From Erythrophleum ivorense (taxonomy: Eukaryota; Streptophyta; Magnoliopsida; Fabales; Fabaceae), in contig JAIUCV010000076.1 in NCBI GenBank assembly GCA_026724425.1, positions 4,487,501 through 4,551,500 of the forward strand: a DNA stretch of 64,000 nt, in the 5' to 3' direction. The position numbers and the translations under genes are program-made. Positions 44,738 to 56,017 of the stretch are shown here, piece by piece (positions within the stretch are counted from its first letter, which is position 1; the number at the start of each line of letters is the position of its first letter). The notes under the pieces were generated by a model. That model searched no databases, had not been told where the DNA came from, and saw only the letters and a list, made by a program, of their open reading frames with translations.

Positions 44738-45250
44738 ATGGCTTGGACAGATTTAGACAAATCGCACCCAGAATACTACTCCATGAAGGAAACCATGAAG
44801 GAGGAGGCCTGGAAAACTCTCGTCGCAGATGGTCAATATGGCATTCCGCATAGATGTCCATGTGGGGAACGAATCTTCCACGATATTTCGCAAATCGAAG
44901 GAGACGTGGGGAACAGATACTTTACCTGCGAGAAGTATAGGTGAGTGCTCAACTCTCAATCTCATTTGTGTAATTAAAATTAATTAAATCCCTTCATAAA
45001 TTAGTCAATATGTCTTCATATGCAGAATGATGGTTTCCACTAGCGCATTCCTTGGTTTTATGCTGTCGACGAAGAATTTGCAAGGTTAAGGAAGGAGGTG
45101 GATGATCAGGCTAAGCATATTCGAAACCTCTCATGTCTTGACTTTCAAGTGAAGCAATTGAGGGAGGAGCTGAAAAACCAGCGTGAAAAGATGGCCAAGC
45201 TGAAGGAGACCGTGTTAAAAGTTGTGAAGAATATCTTCGATGAGTGGTGA
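44738..45250 (+). pseudogene. GRF-type zinc-finger coiled-coil protein, two exons, broken
   Basis: Exon 1 (44738-44940) encodes MAWTDLDKSHPEYY and the cysteine motif GIPHRCPCGERIFHDIS...RYFTCEKYR, resembling a GRF zinc finger. It ends at a GTGAGT donor. The probable exon 2 (45026-45250) encodes EEFARLRKEVDDQAKHIRNL and a heptad-rich coiled coil ending in IFDEW. The exon join is off by one base, and a TAG sits where relatives have Trp (sequence TTCCACTAG). Such small proteins often sit beside transposases in plant Mutator-like elements. Their role is not known to me. Confidence 0.68.
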
Positions 45251-45759
45251 GCTTAATGTAATAGTTCTTAATGTAATATTCTTAATGTGTTTTCCAAAAC
45301 CTTAGACTTTAATGTAATGTAATCTTAACAATATCATATTTATGTGTTTCGCTTTGCTATGTAGTAGACCTTAATGTAAGCTCGCTTAACAATATCATAT
45401 TTGTGTGGTTTCATTTCTCTTTTGTTGGCTCCTCTTTTGTTTCCACATAAACCTTAACAAACATAGTTTTACATAGTTTTACATGTAGTACAAAATCAAA
45501 ACAACATAGTTTTACTAGTTTTACCAGTAGTACATCTTGAAAACAAACACTAGTATAACTGAGTTTTACCAGTAGTACAAAATCAAAGCAAACATAGTTT
45601 TCCCTAGTTTTACTTTATCATACTATATGAAAACAAACATAGTTGTACGTAGTTTTACCAAAATGAAAACAACATCTTTCATAGTACTATGGCTTCATTA
45701 GCCTTGAAGACATCCTTGTTGGCTCTGCTGGCTTCTTAGCCTCATCTAGCTTATGCTTC
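45251..45759. other. Noncoding stretch with AGTTTTAC-type motif repeats
   Basis: Between the GRF gene and the end of the convergent DUF1985 gene the motif CATAGTTTTACATAGTTTTA and variants recur (45465-45660). This is the reverse-complement orientation of the motif left of 44340. Confidence 0.5.
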
Positions 45760-48447
45760 TTAGCCTGAGCAGTCTCCTTTACCTTCTTGTTATTTCATCT
45801 ATCTGCGCTTCTTCAAGTGTCCTCTTCCTTGATTTTTGCTTAGTGCGCCTAAGCCTTGGTTTAGGGTCAGGAATAGCAACTTTTGATGCTTCTTCCACGG
45901 TCTCCTACAAACGAATACAAATATTTGTTAAGTCCCGAAAATATGATTTTCTCATCTTCTCAAGAATAATAGTTTACCTTCTCTTTCACGGGTTCTTCCT
46001 CTATTCGAACACTCTCACCACTTTTTCCTCCTTCTTTCTCCACATTACCTTCAACATTGGTGCCTAAACCCTATAATCCAAGAAATTCCGAATATTACAA
46101 ATATTAAGTAAGAAATTGCAAAACGTTTTTTCCTAAAAGATTTGCAGCTATTACCTTTTCGTTAACAATGGGCTTCCCTTCTTTCTCTCTATTATCTTCA
46201 CCAGTGATGCCATCACCTTCCTTTTCACCTTCACCATTCATGCCATCACCTTCCTTTTCACCTTCCTTATCACCATCACCTTCCTTTTCCTTTGATCCCT
46301 ACAATCCAGTTTTACTCATTTTCACTAAGTGTTACTTTTTTGTTCTACAATATAAGAAAAATTGTTTGTTACCTGTGATTTATCATGAGAGCTGTTCTTC
46401 TCATACGTCCTCATATAATTTGCTTGCACATTCACATAAGCTTCAACCAGAGCGATCCTTTGCTCAAACCGATCAACAACCACATCAACCTTGTTCTCTA
46501 TTCTCGTCATACGCTCCTCCATCTCTTTCTTCATGCTCTCAATGAGATCTACCAATGCTGAATAGGGCGTGTTCGCGTTCATCGGTGGTTCATCGGTGGT
46601 AAGTTCCTGGTTCGCCGCATTATGAGGTGCATCGGCTAATATGGCCACATCTTCGTCGAACATATCCTTTAAAAGTGTGACCTTTCCTTCACGAGCTAGC
46701 TTCATCAAACTCTTAACAACAACACAATGTTTATCAACATCGTTCTCCTTTTCCATGATTCTTAGCAGAAGACGCTTCTCACTAGCGTTTGCAGTTAGGA
46801 AATTATCAATGTCCTGTAAACACAAAACAGAAACAAGGAGTAAATATTTAAAACTCAACAATTTAGAGTCAGTCATAGGCTCATATGCAAAAGTATAATT
46901 GGCCTTAGTTGTACCAAGTTCTGCACTAATTCTCTCGAAAGAAATTCCTTTCATGTCGCTTCTTTTGAACTTTGACTTACACATCTTAAGACAATCCTCG
47001 TGTGCGCCAGGATAGGTTCTCGGAATGTTGCATCTAACTGTGGAATTGCCTCGAAAGCAAAGAGCTACACACGAAACATAGAGTATAGGTAGCTTCAATT
47101 ATAAAAAGTACTAAAATAACGAATACATAAAATCCAAATAAATATTACCTCGAGAGGTAAAACGAAACCTGGAATTGGCCATGGTTGATTCTGCTTTTCA
47201 CTTTCTGGGACAACCCCATTAAAATGACTCATCGTGTTGGCGATCTCTTCTAACATGTAATCGTAAGAGAATCTCCCCCAAGGAAATGTCTTACAAAAAT
47301 TCAAATCACTCACGGCTCTTAATAGCAGTGGGTCCACGGAAGCAGACTTTAGACCATAAGATCATAAGATCACCATCCTCAACCTGTCATCAGAATCCGG
47401 AGGAGGGTCCATCTTACCCATCTCCACTATCATTGGTTTAAGGTCTTGATACCTTATTGTTGACCCCACAGTAAAATACTTCTGCACGAATGACATTGCC
47501 CCAGATTTCTTATCATAACCGAGTGGATAGTTATGACAGTATAATCCCGATATCAAGGCGTGTTCCCTTAAACCATAACGGATGGGCACGCCATTTAAAA
47601 CGAACCAAACTTCTTTTCTCTTTTCAGTACATGCGGTTCGAAGAAGGAGCAGCCACATACCCTGAAGCTTGTGGTTTTTGTACCTCGGCATGTGGAAGAT
47701 GTGTTTGAACTGCGGGTGAGTCTCAAACCACCTCTTCTCTCTACCGGTCAGGGGAGGATCTAATTGACCAAATGTCTGTCGTGCAAATAACACCGCGTCG
47801 ATAGCTTCATTTTCTTATTGTACTCCGTCGGCGGAAAATACATCCTCAGAGGTCTCATTGGTTCCACTTCCTCCTCCTCATCTGAGTCCTGCGAAACACA
47901 TGTAGTTGTACCAAGTATTACAAAGTATACTTTCTTGTATTCATATAGTTTTACTAGGTTCTACTACTATTACGATTCAATGAACAACAAACACAAATAC
48001 ATCACAAAACTAATAATTTCATCTTGTAATTCTCAAATTATTAAGCGAAACCTTCTTCCTAATATCACGGAAGAGAAACTATCTCTTAAATCATGAACAA
48101 AAACCTATTAGTTGCAGCAAATAATTTCCAAACCTTCTTCCTAAGTACCTAGTTTTACCAAGTTATACTTTCTAATTTACATGTAGTTATTCTTAGTTGT
48201 ACTACTATTACAAATCAATCATAAAAAAACACGAAATGCTCCAAAATAAACGGTCATAAATAAACCCTAATTCAGTAAGAGTGCTTACGCTAGAAGAGTT
48301 TGAATCAGGGTGGGAGCGGTCAGTACTCATGGTTCGGCCGCCGTCGGAACTCTCTTCTCCTTCGCCGTTATCATCTCCAACTTCAGTCGATCCCAGATCT
48401 CCGGCCGATTCTTCCAATTCGAAATTGACACTTCTAGTTCGAGCCAT
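45760..48447 (-). pseudogene. DUF1985-domain protein of a Mutator-like element, broken
   Basis: The first exon starts MARTRSVNFELEESAGDLG (48447) and ends near 48290 at a GTAAGC donor. The second starts near 47889 with DSDEEEEVEPMRPL and reads KMKLSTRCYLHD. After a frame change it gives the DUF1985 block (FKHIFHMPRYKNHKLQGMW, EVWFVLNGVPIRYGLREHAL, ISGLYCHNYPLGYDKK). DLNFCKTFPWGRFSYD and PWPIPGFVLPLEV follow to about 47140. Further exons hold MCKSKFKRSDMKGISFERIS, a coiled coil (LVDLIESMKKEMEERMTRIE) and a charged EKEGDGDKEGEKEG repeat near 46180-46300. The C-terminal Ulp1-like protease usual for this class is absent. Stops near 47362 add to the decay. Confidence 0.75.
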
Positions 48448-48600
48448 CCGAAATTAACACTTCTTCAACAACGAATTGTATATGAACGAACGAAGAACAC
48501 GAAGAAGAAGAAGTCGAGAGAGTTGAGTCACGAAAGAGAGAGACAAAGAGAGGAAAGATCCGGAGAGGAGGAGACGTGAAATGAGAAGAGATCGCGATTT

Positions 48601-49890
48601 TCTTGTTATAATTTTAGCGGTTTCAATTTTAGATTATACTCAGGTTATATCCGAAATAGTTGGTTGGGTCGGTTTATATTCAGGTATAACCTGTAATTTT
48701 TTTAATAGAGTTAGGGCAATCAGTAGTTTACTTACTTTTCGATTTAAAATTAAATGAAAGGGAGAAATAAGATTAAAAATTTAGTTTGGAGGACATAGGA
48801 GGAGTTGGCTCGTGTGTGTGTGTTCTATGTTGAACCATGTGGAGCAGTAATTTATCTATGGAATCTTTTGTAGTCTTTTCTCTTGTGTTTTGAAAGTACG
48901 AAATGTTTCCTTTACTTTAAACCATGTTAATTTTGCTCCCAATTTTTTTTGTGCTTGCTTGGTGGTTGCCTTGAAAACGTATAGATCTCAGTATGTATAC
49001 ATTTGTTGTTTTTCTTTGTCATATGTAACGAGTCTCTCCCCACATTTTTTAGCTAGTGTCTTATGGTATGAGCCCAAACACATCTTAATGTTGTTTTTGT
49101 CATATGTTATGAGCCAAAACGCTCCCTTGCTCTGAAGCTGCTCCCTTGATCTGAAGCTTAACGTTTGGTACTATGAGGCATTATGGGTTTTGCTTTGTTC
49201 TAGTATGGGCATTGTTCTTTTCATATGGTGTTAAAAGAGTCAGATTATAGTAATTGAAACTAATTGGTGCTTTTTATTATACAAATCAATTTCTCTCTTA
49301 TCATGGATCCGTTTGTTGATTCGTTTGTTGTTTCTTTATGTATATAATGTTAGTTACAAATTCTAGTTTCAGTGCCATGTGTTGTTTTAGAGTCGTGAAT
49401 CTGAGTGTCAATAGAAACATAGTTTATCGCTTTTGTGTTTGAATGCTATGTGTTTTTAATAGAAACAGACAAAACAGAGTTGTCTTGGATGATATCAGTA
49501 AGCTAGCTATTTCCTTGAGCTCATAAAAATATATGGTATATGAAGATATTATGGTATATGTTATATGAAGATATTATGGTATATGGTATTAGTTGATCTG
49601 TATTATCCACTACTTTTACAATCAGCTACTTATCTCTCATTGTTTTATGTTTGTCTTTTAATGAATGAATGTGTTATCATTTCCGTGTTATCTTTTGTTG
49701 GTCAAAACTGATATCATCTTAGTACATACTTTTCGTATTATGAATGACAGTCTGTATGAATTTTATGTTTATGGGACCTTCCTCTATCTCAGTAGTACAT
49801 GTTTATAAAGGTTTTAGATTCCAAACTGTGTGTGTTTCTCATATAATAGCTGTTTGGTTTACTCTTTTGGTTATGGATATGGGGACGCAG
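48601..49890. other. No supported gene; possible intron of the following zinc-finger fragment
   Basis: A few AGGTATAACCTG-like motifs occur at 48640-48695. The rest is AT-rich with T-rich stretches, ending in an acceptor-like GGGACGCAG before 49891. A short tandem repetition of ATGAAGATATTATGGTATATG occurs near 49535-49590. Confidence 0.4.
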
Positions 49891-50005
49891 AGAAGATGAT
49901 TGGACCTGTCCAAGTTGTGGCAATGTCAATTTTTCATTCAGGAGAACTTGCAATATGCGTAATTGCACTCAGCCTAGAGGCCCTAGACATGCAAATCACA
50001 ATGGA
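49891..50005 (+). pseudogene. Single exon of a RanBP2-type zinc-finger protein gene
   Basis: The exon is bounded by GCAG at 49890 and GTAAGT at 50006. It encodes 38 residues beginning EDDWTCPSCGNVNFSFRRT with the C-x2-C...C-x4-C pattern of RanBP2/NZF zinc fingers (CPSC...CNMRNC), then QPRGPRHANHNG. It resembles an Arabidopsis RanBP2/NZF zinc-finger gene (similar to At1g67325 from memory). No neighbouring exons were recognised in the expected places. It is therefore either a fragment captured by a transposon or a stub of a host gene broken by insertions. The reading frame is clean across the exon. Confidence 0.72.
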
Positions 50006-50285
50006 GTAAGTTATTTTGTATTCCAATACCCAATTATATGTCTTTCCGCCTTGACCTTTTTTTTTTTTGTTCTGATCTCATGACTCATGATGTATGATAC
50101 GTAATCTTTATGCTACTAGTAGAGCTTGTTATTCTTAAATTTTTTTCTTTTAAAACCCTATTAACGATTCTACCAATGGACAAGCAAAAAAAAAATTAAG
50201 ATCTATTACAAAAGTTTTTAGAATGAAGTGATGGAAATTTATGATTAAAAATAGTTAAAAACCCAAATTTTGGTTCCAATGGAGA
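50006..50285. other. Short noncoding stretch ending at a transposon insertion site
   Basis: AT-rich. It ends in TTTTGGTTCCAATGGAGATAGTC, which together with the other flank (TTAGACCATCTCCATAGG, 56852 on) resembles the terminal motif of small Brassicaceae elements. Confidence 0.45.
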
Positions 50286-50290
50286 TAGTC

Positions 50291-51120
50291 TGATGCGATC
50301 TCCCCAAGAGCTCACGCTCGTATTCGGATTGATAGAATATAGGACCCGTTTCCAACGGTGAAGGCTGTGAACGCGGAGATGAAGTTGAACGGCTCCGTCT
50401 CGTACTATGAACGGCACGAGATTAACCACGGATCAAAGGTTAAATCCACCTAAGATCGATCTTTGCTCGTGGGCTAAATCCACCTAAGAGCAGTGCTGGG
50501 TTTTCGTTGGCTAAATCCACCAAAGAAAACAAAGAGATTGATTGGCTAAATCCACCAAAGAATCGAAAAGTCTCAAAGGAACCAAGAGAAAATCTCTCAA
50601 AATATTTTATATAAAAAGAAAAGGTGATGATGTTTCAATTGACAAAGATGAGTATTTATAGAGAAAGAAAGGAGGAAGGAGAAATATCACACGATCTTTG
50701 AAGTCTTAAATTTTGAAATTAATAGCTAAAATTAAAAGAAAGGGATAAGAGGGATCCTTGAGCTTCTCATGTTTGATCCTTGTGTTATTTGGCATTCTCA
50801 TGAAATTGGACCGTAGATATAAGCATAAGTCATTGCCTCATTAAAACCTCTACTCGAAAAACCCAACGGGACAAAACCGAGCATAGGAAAAAGAGTACAA
50901 CGACTTAGCTTGCGGCCAACCTCAAGTCGAATCCATGTATGATATTGAGGTGAGAGCACCATGCGTAAGTTGACATTCTTCCTTGATCCGCACGTCATCA
51001 AGCATCTTCCGAACAGCTCCAGCTATCTTCTTGGACTTAGACCGAGTGATAGGTCCTTCAGGAATGACCAATGCTGCTTCCGGAACCTCATCCAAAGCAT
51101 GTGTGTCCATGATCACATCA
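50291..51120 (-). repeat. 3' LTR of the CRM-like element
   Basis: It starts TGATGCGATC and ends GATCACATCA. The few differences from 56018-56846 seen by eye fall in the first 135 bp. The gag-pol stop codon (TGA, 51113-51115) lies inside this LTR. Confidence 0.95.
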
Positions 51121-54100
51121 TCCCCTCCACTTGAAAAGGACTTGTCCTCAAGTCTGCTTCATCTGCCATAAAAGGAATGATATCAGCAACATTAAAACTA
51201 GAACTCACAGCATACTTACCTTGGATATCAATTTTATAAGCGTTGTCATTGATCTTCTCCAAAACGGTAAACGGTCCGTCAACTCTCGGCAAGAGCTTAG
51301 ACTTTCTTTCTTTCGGGAACCGGTCCCTCCTTAAATAAATCCAAACTAGATCGCCGGGTTCATAAGTCCTCTTGTTCCGTTTCTTGTTGGCATGTTTGCG
51401 GTATTGCTCGGTCCTTTGCTCAATGTTTTGTTTCGCTTTTTCATGCATCTTTTTAACCAACTCTGCCTTTTTCTGTCCGTCCATACTTACACGCTCACTC
51501 AAAGGTAAAGGAGTTAGATCAAGAGGCGTAAGAGGATTAAACCCATAAACAAGCTGAAAAGGGGAAAACAAAGTAGCGGAATGCAAGGCATGATTATATG
51601 CGAATTCTACATGAGGTAGACAATCTTCCCAAGTTTTCAGATTCTTTTTTATTACAGCCCGTAAAAGAGTTCCTAAAGTCCTATTGACCACCTCGGTCTG
51701 ACCATCGGATTGCGGGTGACAAGTTGTAGAGAAACAAAGTTTGGTTCCTAGCTTAGCCCATAAGGTCTTCCAAAAATAACTCAAAAACTTTGTATCTCTA
51801 TCCGAGACTATAGTCCTAGGCATCCCATGTAAGCGCACAATTTCCCTAAAGAATAAATCAGCTATGTTCGACGCGTCATCGGTTTTACGACAAGGTATGA
51901 AATGTGCCATCTTAGAAAATCTATCTACCACAACAAAGACCGAATCGCTTCCCTTCCTGGTTCTAGGCAAGCCTAGCACAAAATCCATAGATATGTCGGT
52001 CCAAGGTGCACTAGGGATTGGCAGAGGGGTATACATACCTTGGCTTTGGCCTGTGGACTTAGATAACTTACAAGTTGTGCATCGGCTACAAACTCTTTCC
52101 ACATCACGCTTCATGTGCGGCCAAAAGAAATGGTCTTGCACAATAGAAAGTGTTTTGGCAACGCCAAAGTGCCCCATCAAGCCTCCACCGTGAGCTTCCC
52201 TAACAAGCAAATCTCTCAAAGAAGAATTAGGAATACAAAGACGGTTCTCGTAAAACAAGAAACCATCACTCCTAAAATATTTTCCTGAAGCAAATTTTTC
52301 ACAAGATAGAAAGACTTCCTGGAAATCTGAGTCTTTGGCATAAGCTCCTTTGATCATCTCAAATCCGAGAATTTTGGCATCAAGAGTAGAGATCAAAGCG
52401 TATCTCCGAGAAAGAGCATCGGCCACGACATTCTCCTTTCCTTTCTTGTACTGGATCACGTAAGGGAAGGTCTCAACGAACTCCATCCACCGAGCATGCC
52501 TCTTGTTCAACTTCTGTTGGCTCTTCAAGTGCCTAAGTGATTGATGATCGGTGTGAATCACGAACTCCTTCGGCCAAAGGTAGTGTTGCCACGTTTGGAG
52601 TGCACGGACTAAGGCATAGAGCTCCTTATCGTACGTCGGGTAGTTGAGAGTAGCTCCACCGAGTTTCTCGCTAAAGAAGGCGATCGGTTTCTTCTCTTGC
52701 ATTAGAACGGCTCCTATACCTACACCAGAAGCATCGCATTCAATTTCAAAGGTTTTCATAAAATCAGGTAAAACGAGAAGTGGGGCGTGAGTAAGCTTGT
52801 GTTTTAGTAGCTGAAAAGCGTCCTCTTGAGCTTGCTCCCATTTAAATCCCACATCCTTCTTGATCACTTCAGTTAGTGGTGCGGCAATGGTGCTGAAATC
52901 TCGGACGAATCGTCGATAGAATCCCGCTAAACCGTGAAAGCTTCGAACCTCACCAACCGTCTTAGGACTCGTCCAATCTTGGATTGCCTTGATCTTGTCC
53001 TCATCAACCTGTATGCCCTGAGAACTCACCACAAAACCTAGAAACACAACGTTATCCGAACAAAAAGAACATTTCTTAAAGTTACCAAAGAGAAGTTCTT
53101 TCCTAAGCATGTCTAGGACCAATCGTAAGTGTCCTACATGGTCATCAAGAGTCTTACTATAAACCAATATGTCATCAAAATAGACAACCACAAAGACACC
53201 TATAAACGATCTAAGAACATGGTTCATAAGTCGCATGAAAGTACTAGGTGCATTTGTAAGACCAAACGGCATGACAAGCCACTCGTATAAACCGTGTTTA
53301 GTTTTGAAAGCGGTTTTCCATTCATCACCTTCCTTCATCCGGATTTGGTGGTAACCACTTTTCAAATCAATTTTAGAAAATATAGTAGACCCATGAAGTT
53401 CATCTAACATATCATCTAACCTTGGAATCGGATGGCGATATTTTACCGTAATATTGTTGATGGCTCGGCAATCAACGCACATTCGCCAAGATCCGTCTTT
53501 TTTAGGAACAAGCAGCACCGGAACGGCGCACGGGCTCATACTCTCTCGGATAAGACCCTTCTCCATAAGTTCACCGACTTGTCGTTGGAGCTCCTTGGTC
53601 TCCACTGGATTGGTTCTATACGCGGGCCGGTTTGGAAGTGTTGCTCCGGGAACGAAGTCTATTTGATGTTCGATCCCTCGAATGGGGGGTAAGCCGCTTG
53701 GGCTATCTTTCGGAAATACATCACTATATTCCTGTAAAAGAGACAACACATTGCTCGGAAGATCCGGCTCGGGGTTAGTAATGCTAGCGAGAGCATCCTT
53801 AAAGATTAGCAAAATGATAGGTTGTCGGATTACAAGCGCATGCTTGATCTCACTAGGCCTCACGAAAAGAATTTCTTGTCTCTCGGGTTTACTCTCAAAG
53901 GCCTTTGACTTGGTTTTTCTCATCGAACTGTCACACTCGGATTTAGTAGTAGAAGTGTTTAGGGGGTCACTCACAATGGTCTTGCCGTGGTGGTTTTGTT
54001 CAAGTTGGAGCTGATCTAGATAGACCTCATGCGGTGTCAATGGCGCAAGGGTGATCTTCCGGCCATGGTGCTCGAAAGAGTGCTTATTGGTGAAGCCATC

Positions 54101-55590
54101 ATGAACGGCTCGTCGACCATATTGCCAAGGTCTTCCAAGTAAGATATGACCAGCCTCCATAGGTAAAACATCGCACAAAATCTCATCTTCATAGCGACCA
54201 ATCGCTAAAGGAATCGTGACTTGTCGGGTGACTTTGAGCGGACTTTGGTTATTCAACCACCTAAGGCTGTAAGGTTGCGGATGCTTCTTAGTATCCAAAC
54301 CGAGCTTCTCCACCAAGGTTGTGCTCGCCACATTAGTGCAACTTCCTCCATCGATGATCAAACTACACACCTTGCTCTTCACAATGCATCGGGTATGAAA
54401 CAAGTTCTCCCTTTGCTCGTCATCTACGACCTTCTCCTGTGACATAAGAACACGCCTAGCTACGAGTAGCTCTCCTTCAGCCGCATGCTCTTCACTATCT
54501 TCATCATAGATAGGTGCGGACTCTAAATCCTTCTCATCCTCGGTTACGACCTCACCATTGTCCAACATAACCATCACACGTTGGTTCGGACACTTGTTAG
54601 CAAAATGACCCTTGCCCCTACACTTGAAACACTCAATGTCACGATTACGAACAGTAGAGGAGGCCTCGGCCTTACCCTTGTAGTCATGCCCGGAAGAACT
54701 TGGCTTATAGTCTGGTTTGGGCTTAAATTCAACACGAGCCGGGTAACTTGGTTTTGTCTCGGCTTTCGCATAGCTCGGCTTAGAAATATATGGTGACCGT
54801 GTAATACCCTTCCTCTTGAGTTGCTGTTCTACCAGAATGGCCTTATGCAACATTTCTTCCACGGTTTCATAAGATTGCATCTCCATCCGATCTTGCAATT
54901 CTCGGTTCATTCCACTCAAAAACCGTGCCATCGTCGCATCACTGGGCTCGTCAACATCAGCTTTGAGCATGAGCTTTTCCATCTCTTGGAAGTAATCCTC
55001 AACTCCTCTAGTCCCTTGTGAAAGCCTTCTCAATTTTTGATGGAGTTCACGTAGATAGTGAGTTGGCACAAATCGTCTCCTCATGACCAAAGACATCTCT
55101 TCCCACGTCGCGATGGGATTTTCTCCGTTACGTCTCCTGCTAGTCACCAATTGATCCCACCAGTCAATAGCGTAATTGTGAAATTCAGTAGCGGCTAACT
55201 TGACCTTCTTGTGCTCGGGAAAATCTTGACAATCAAAGACCAAGTCGATCTTCTTTCCCACTCCAGAAACGCATGGTCGTTTGTTCCGTAGAAGGGTGGA
55301 ATGCGAAGCTTCAATCCGCCAAGATCATTATCATTTCTTCTTCTGGCCGATTGTCGCCTGGCTTGTTCCTCTTCCGTGAAGTCGTGAAACGGATTGTCTT
55401 CTTGCTCTGTTTGTTGTTGTTGTTGGTCTCTCTGGTTTGGCCTATGTCGAGGTGGTACTTGCTGTCCAACATTAAGAGTCGCCAATTGGTTTCTCATTTC
55501 GTTTAGCATCGTGGACATGGCATCCATCTTGCGATTTATTTCGCGGTCTCTTCTTCTCCTGGTTCGTGAATCAATACTCCCATCGGACAT
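51113..55590 (-). pseudogene. Gag-pol polyprotein of the CRM-like element (one frameshift)
   Basis: It starts MSDGSIDSRTRRRRDRE at 55590. Gag has GLKLRIPPFYGTND and, after a 1-base loss in the run GGGAAAGAAG at about 55249-55257, the continuation IDLVFDCQDFPEHKKVKLAA in the next frame, open for 1382 codons to 51113. Domains in order: zinc knuckle CFKCRGKGHFANKC (about 54600), protease LIIDGGSCTNVAS, reverse transcriptase with VVVYFDDILVYSK (about 53170), RNase H (FEIECDASGVGIGAVL, HTDHQSLRHLK), integrase zinc finger (HGGGLMGHFGVAKT...CSRCTTC), the D-D-E core (DISMDFVLGLP, VSDRDTKF, HPQSDGQTEVVNRT) and a basic C-terminal tail (KLLPRVDGPFTVLEKINDN). All catalytic residues are present; only the gag frameshift disables it. 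Confidence 0.92.
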
Positions 55591-56000
55591 TTTGTTTTCC
55601 CTCGCAAAAGAAACAAACACGTTAGTAAAATAATCCTCACAAGTATTTCCGCTCAAGTGTTTCACTCAGCTCTCGTAAGGTCCTCTCAAGCACACACGTA
55701 GAATTTCTCGTCGGTTCTCAAGGGACTAATCGAAAGTCGATAGTTTCAACAAACCAAATCTCTCAATGAGTATGACTAGCGATTATTGATAGATAGAAAA
55801 GATTGATGAACCAGATCAATGGATATCCCTTTTTTTTTTTTTGATTCGTTTCCCTTTTTTTCTTTTTTTCTTTTTTTGAGTCGTTTCCTTTTTTTTTTTT
55901 TGATTTAGGTTTTGATACAAAAGATAGAAAGAGAAGAAAGAAGGTAGAATATGAAGAGATAGAAAAAAAAATGATTAGAGAATACCGATAATCAAGAGCG

Positions 56001-56015
56001 TGGCTCTGATACCAC
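56001..56015 (-). promoter_or_regulatory. Primer-binding site, initiator tRNA-Met, CRM-like element
   Basis: The minus strand reads TGGTATCAGAGCCAC two bases from the LTR edge, complementary to the 3' end of initiator tRNA-Met. Confidence 0.92.
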
Positions 56016-56017
56016 TT

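Larger units (their letters stand above)
40500..48600. mobile_element. Degenerate Mutator-like element with mudrA, GRF and DUF1985 genes (edges approximate)
   Basis: The gene set is mudrA-type transposase on the plus strand and a convergent DUF1985 gene. This is the content of the Arabidopsis Mutator-like elements that usually also carry a Ulp1-like protease, but no Ulp1 domain is seen here. No convincing terminal inverted repeats or 9-bp duplication were found by eye, so the limits are set from the outermost element-like sequence. Confidence 0.55.

Noticed and set aside
45760..48447. Ulp1-like protease associated with DUF1985
   Set aside because: I looked for the peptidase H-D-C motifs downstream of the charged repeats and in the flanks and did not see them, so no protease is claimed.
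40500..48600. Terminal inverted repeats for the Mutator-like element
   Set aside because: A weak resemblance between pyrimidine-rich DNA near 40430-40500 and the complement of about 48700-48790 was seen, but it is too poor to call, and no 9-bp duplication was found.
56001..56015. Possible tRNA gene fragment
   Set aside because: The match is only to the tRNA 3' end and lies beside an LTR edge, so it is a primer-binding site. The same holds for 16333, 32892 and 62949.
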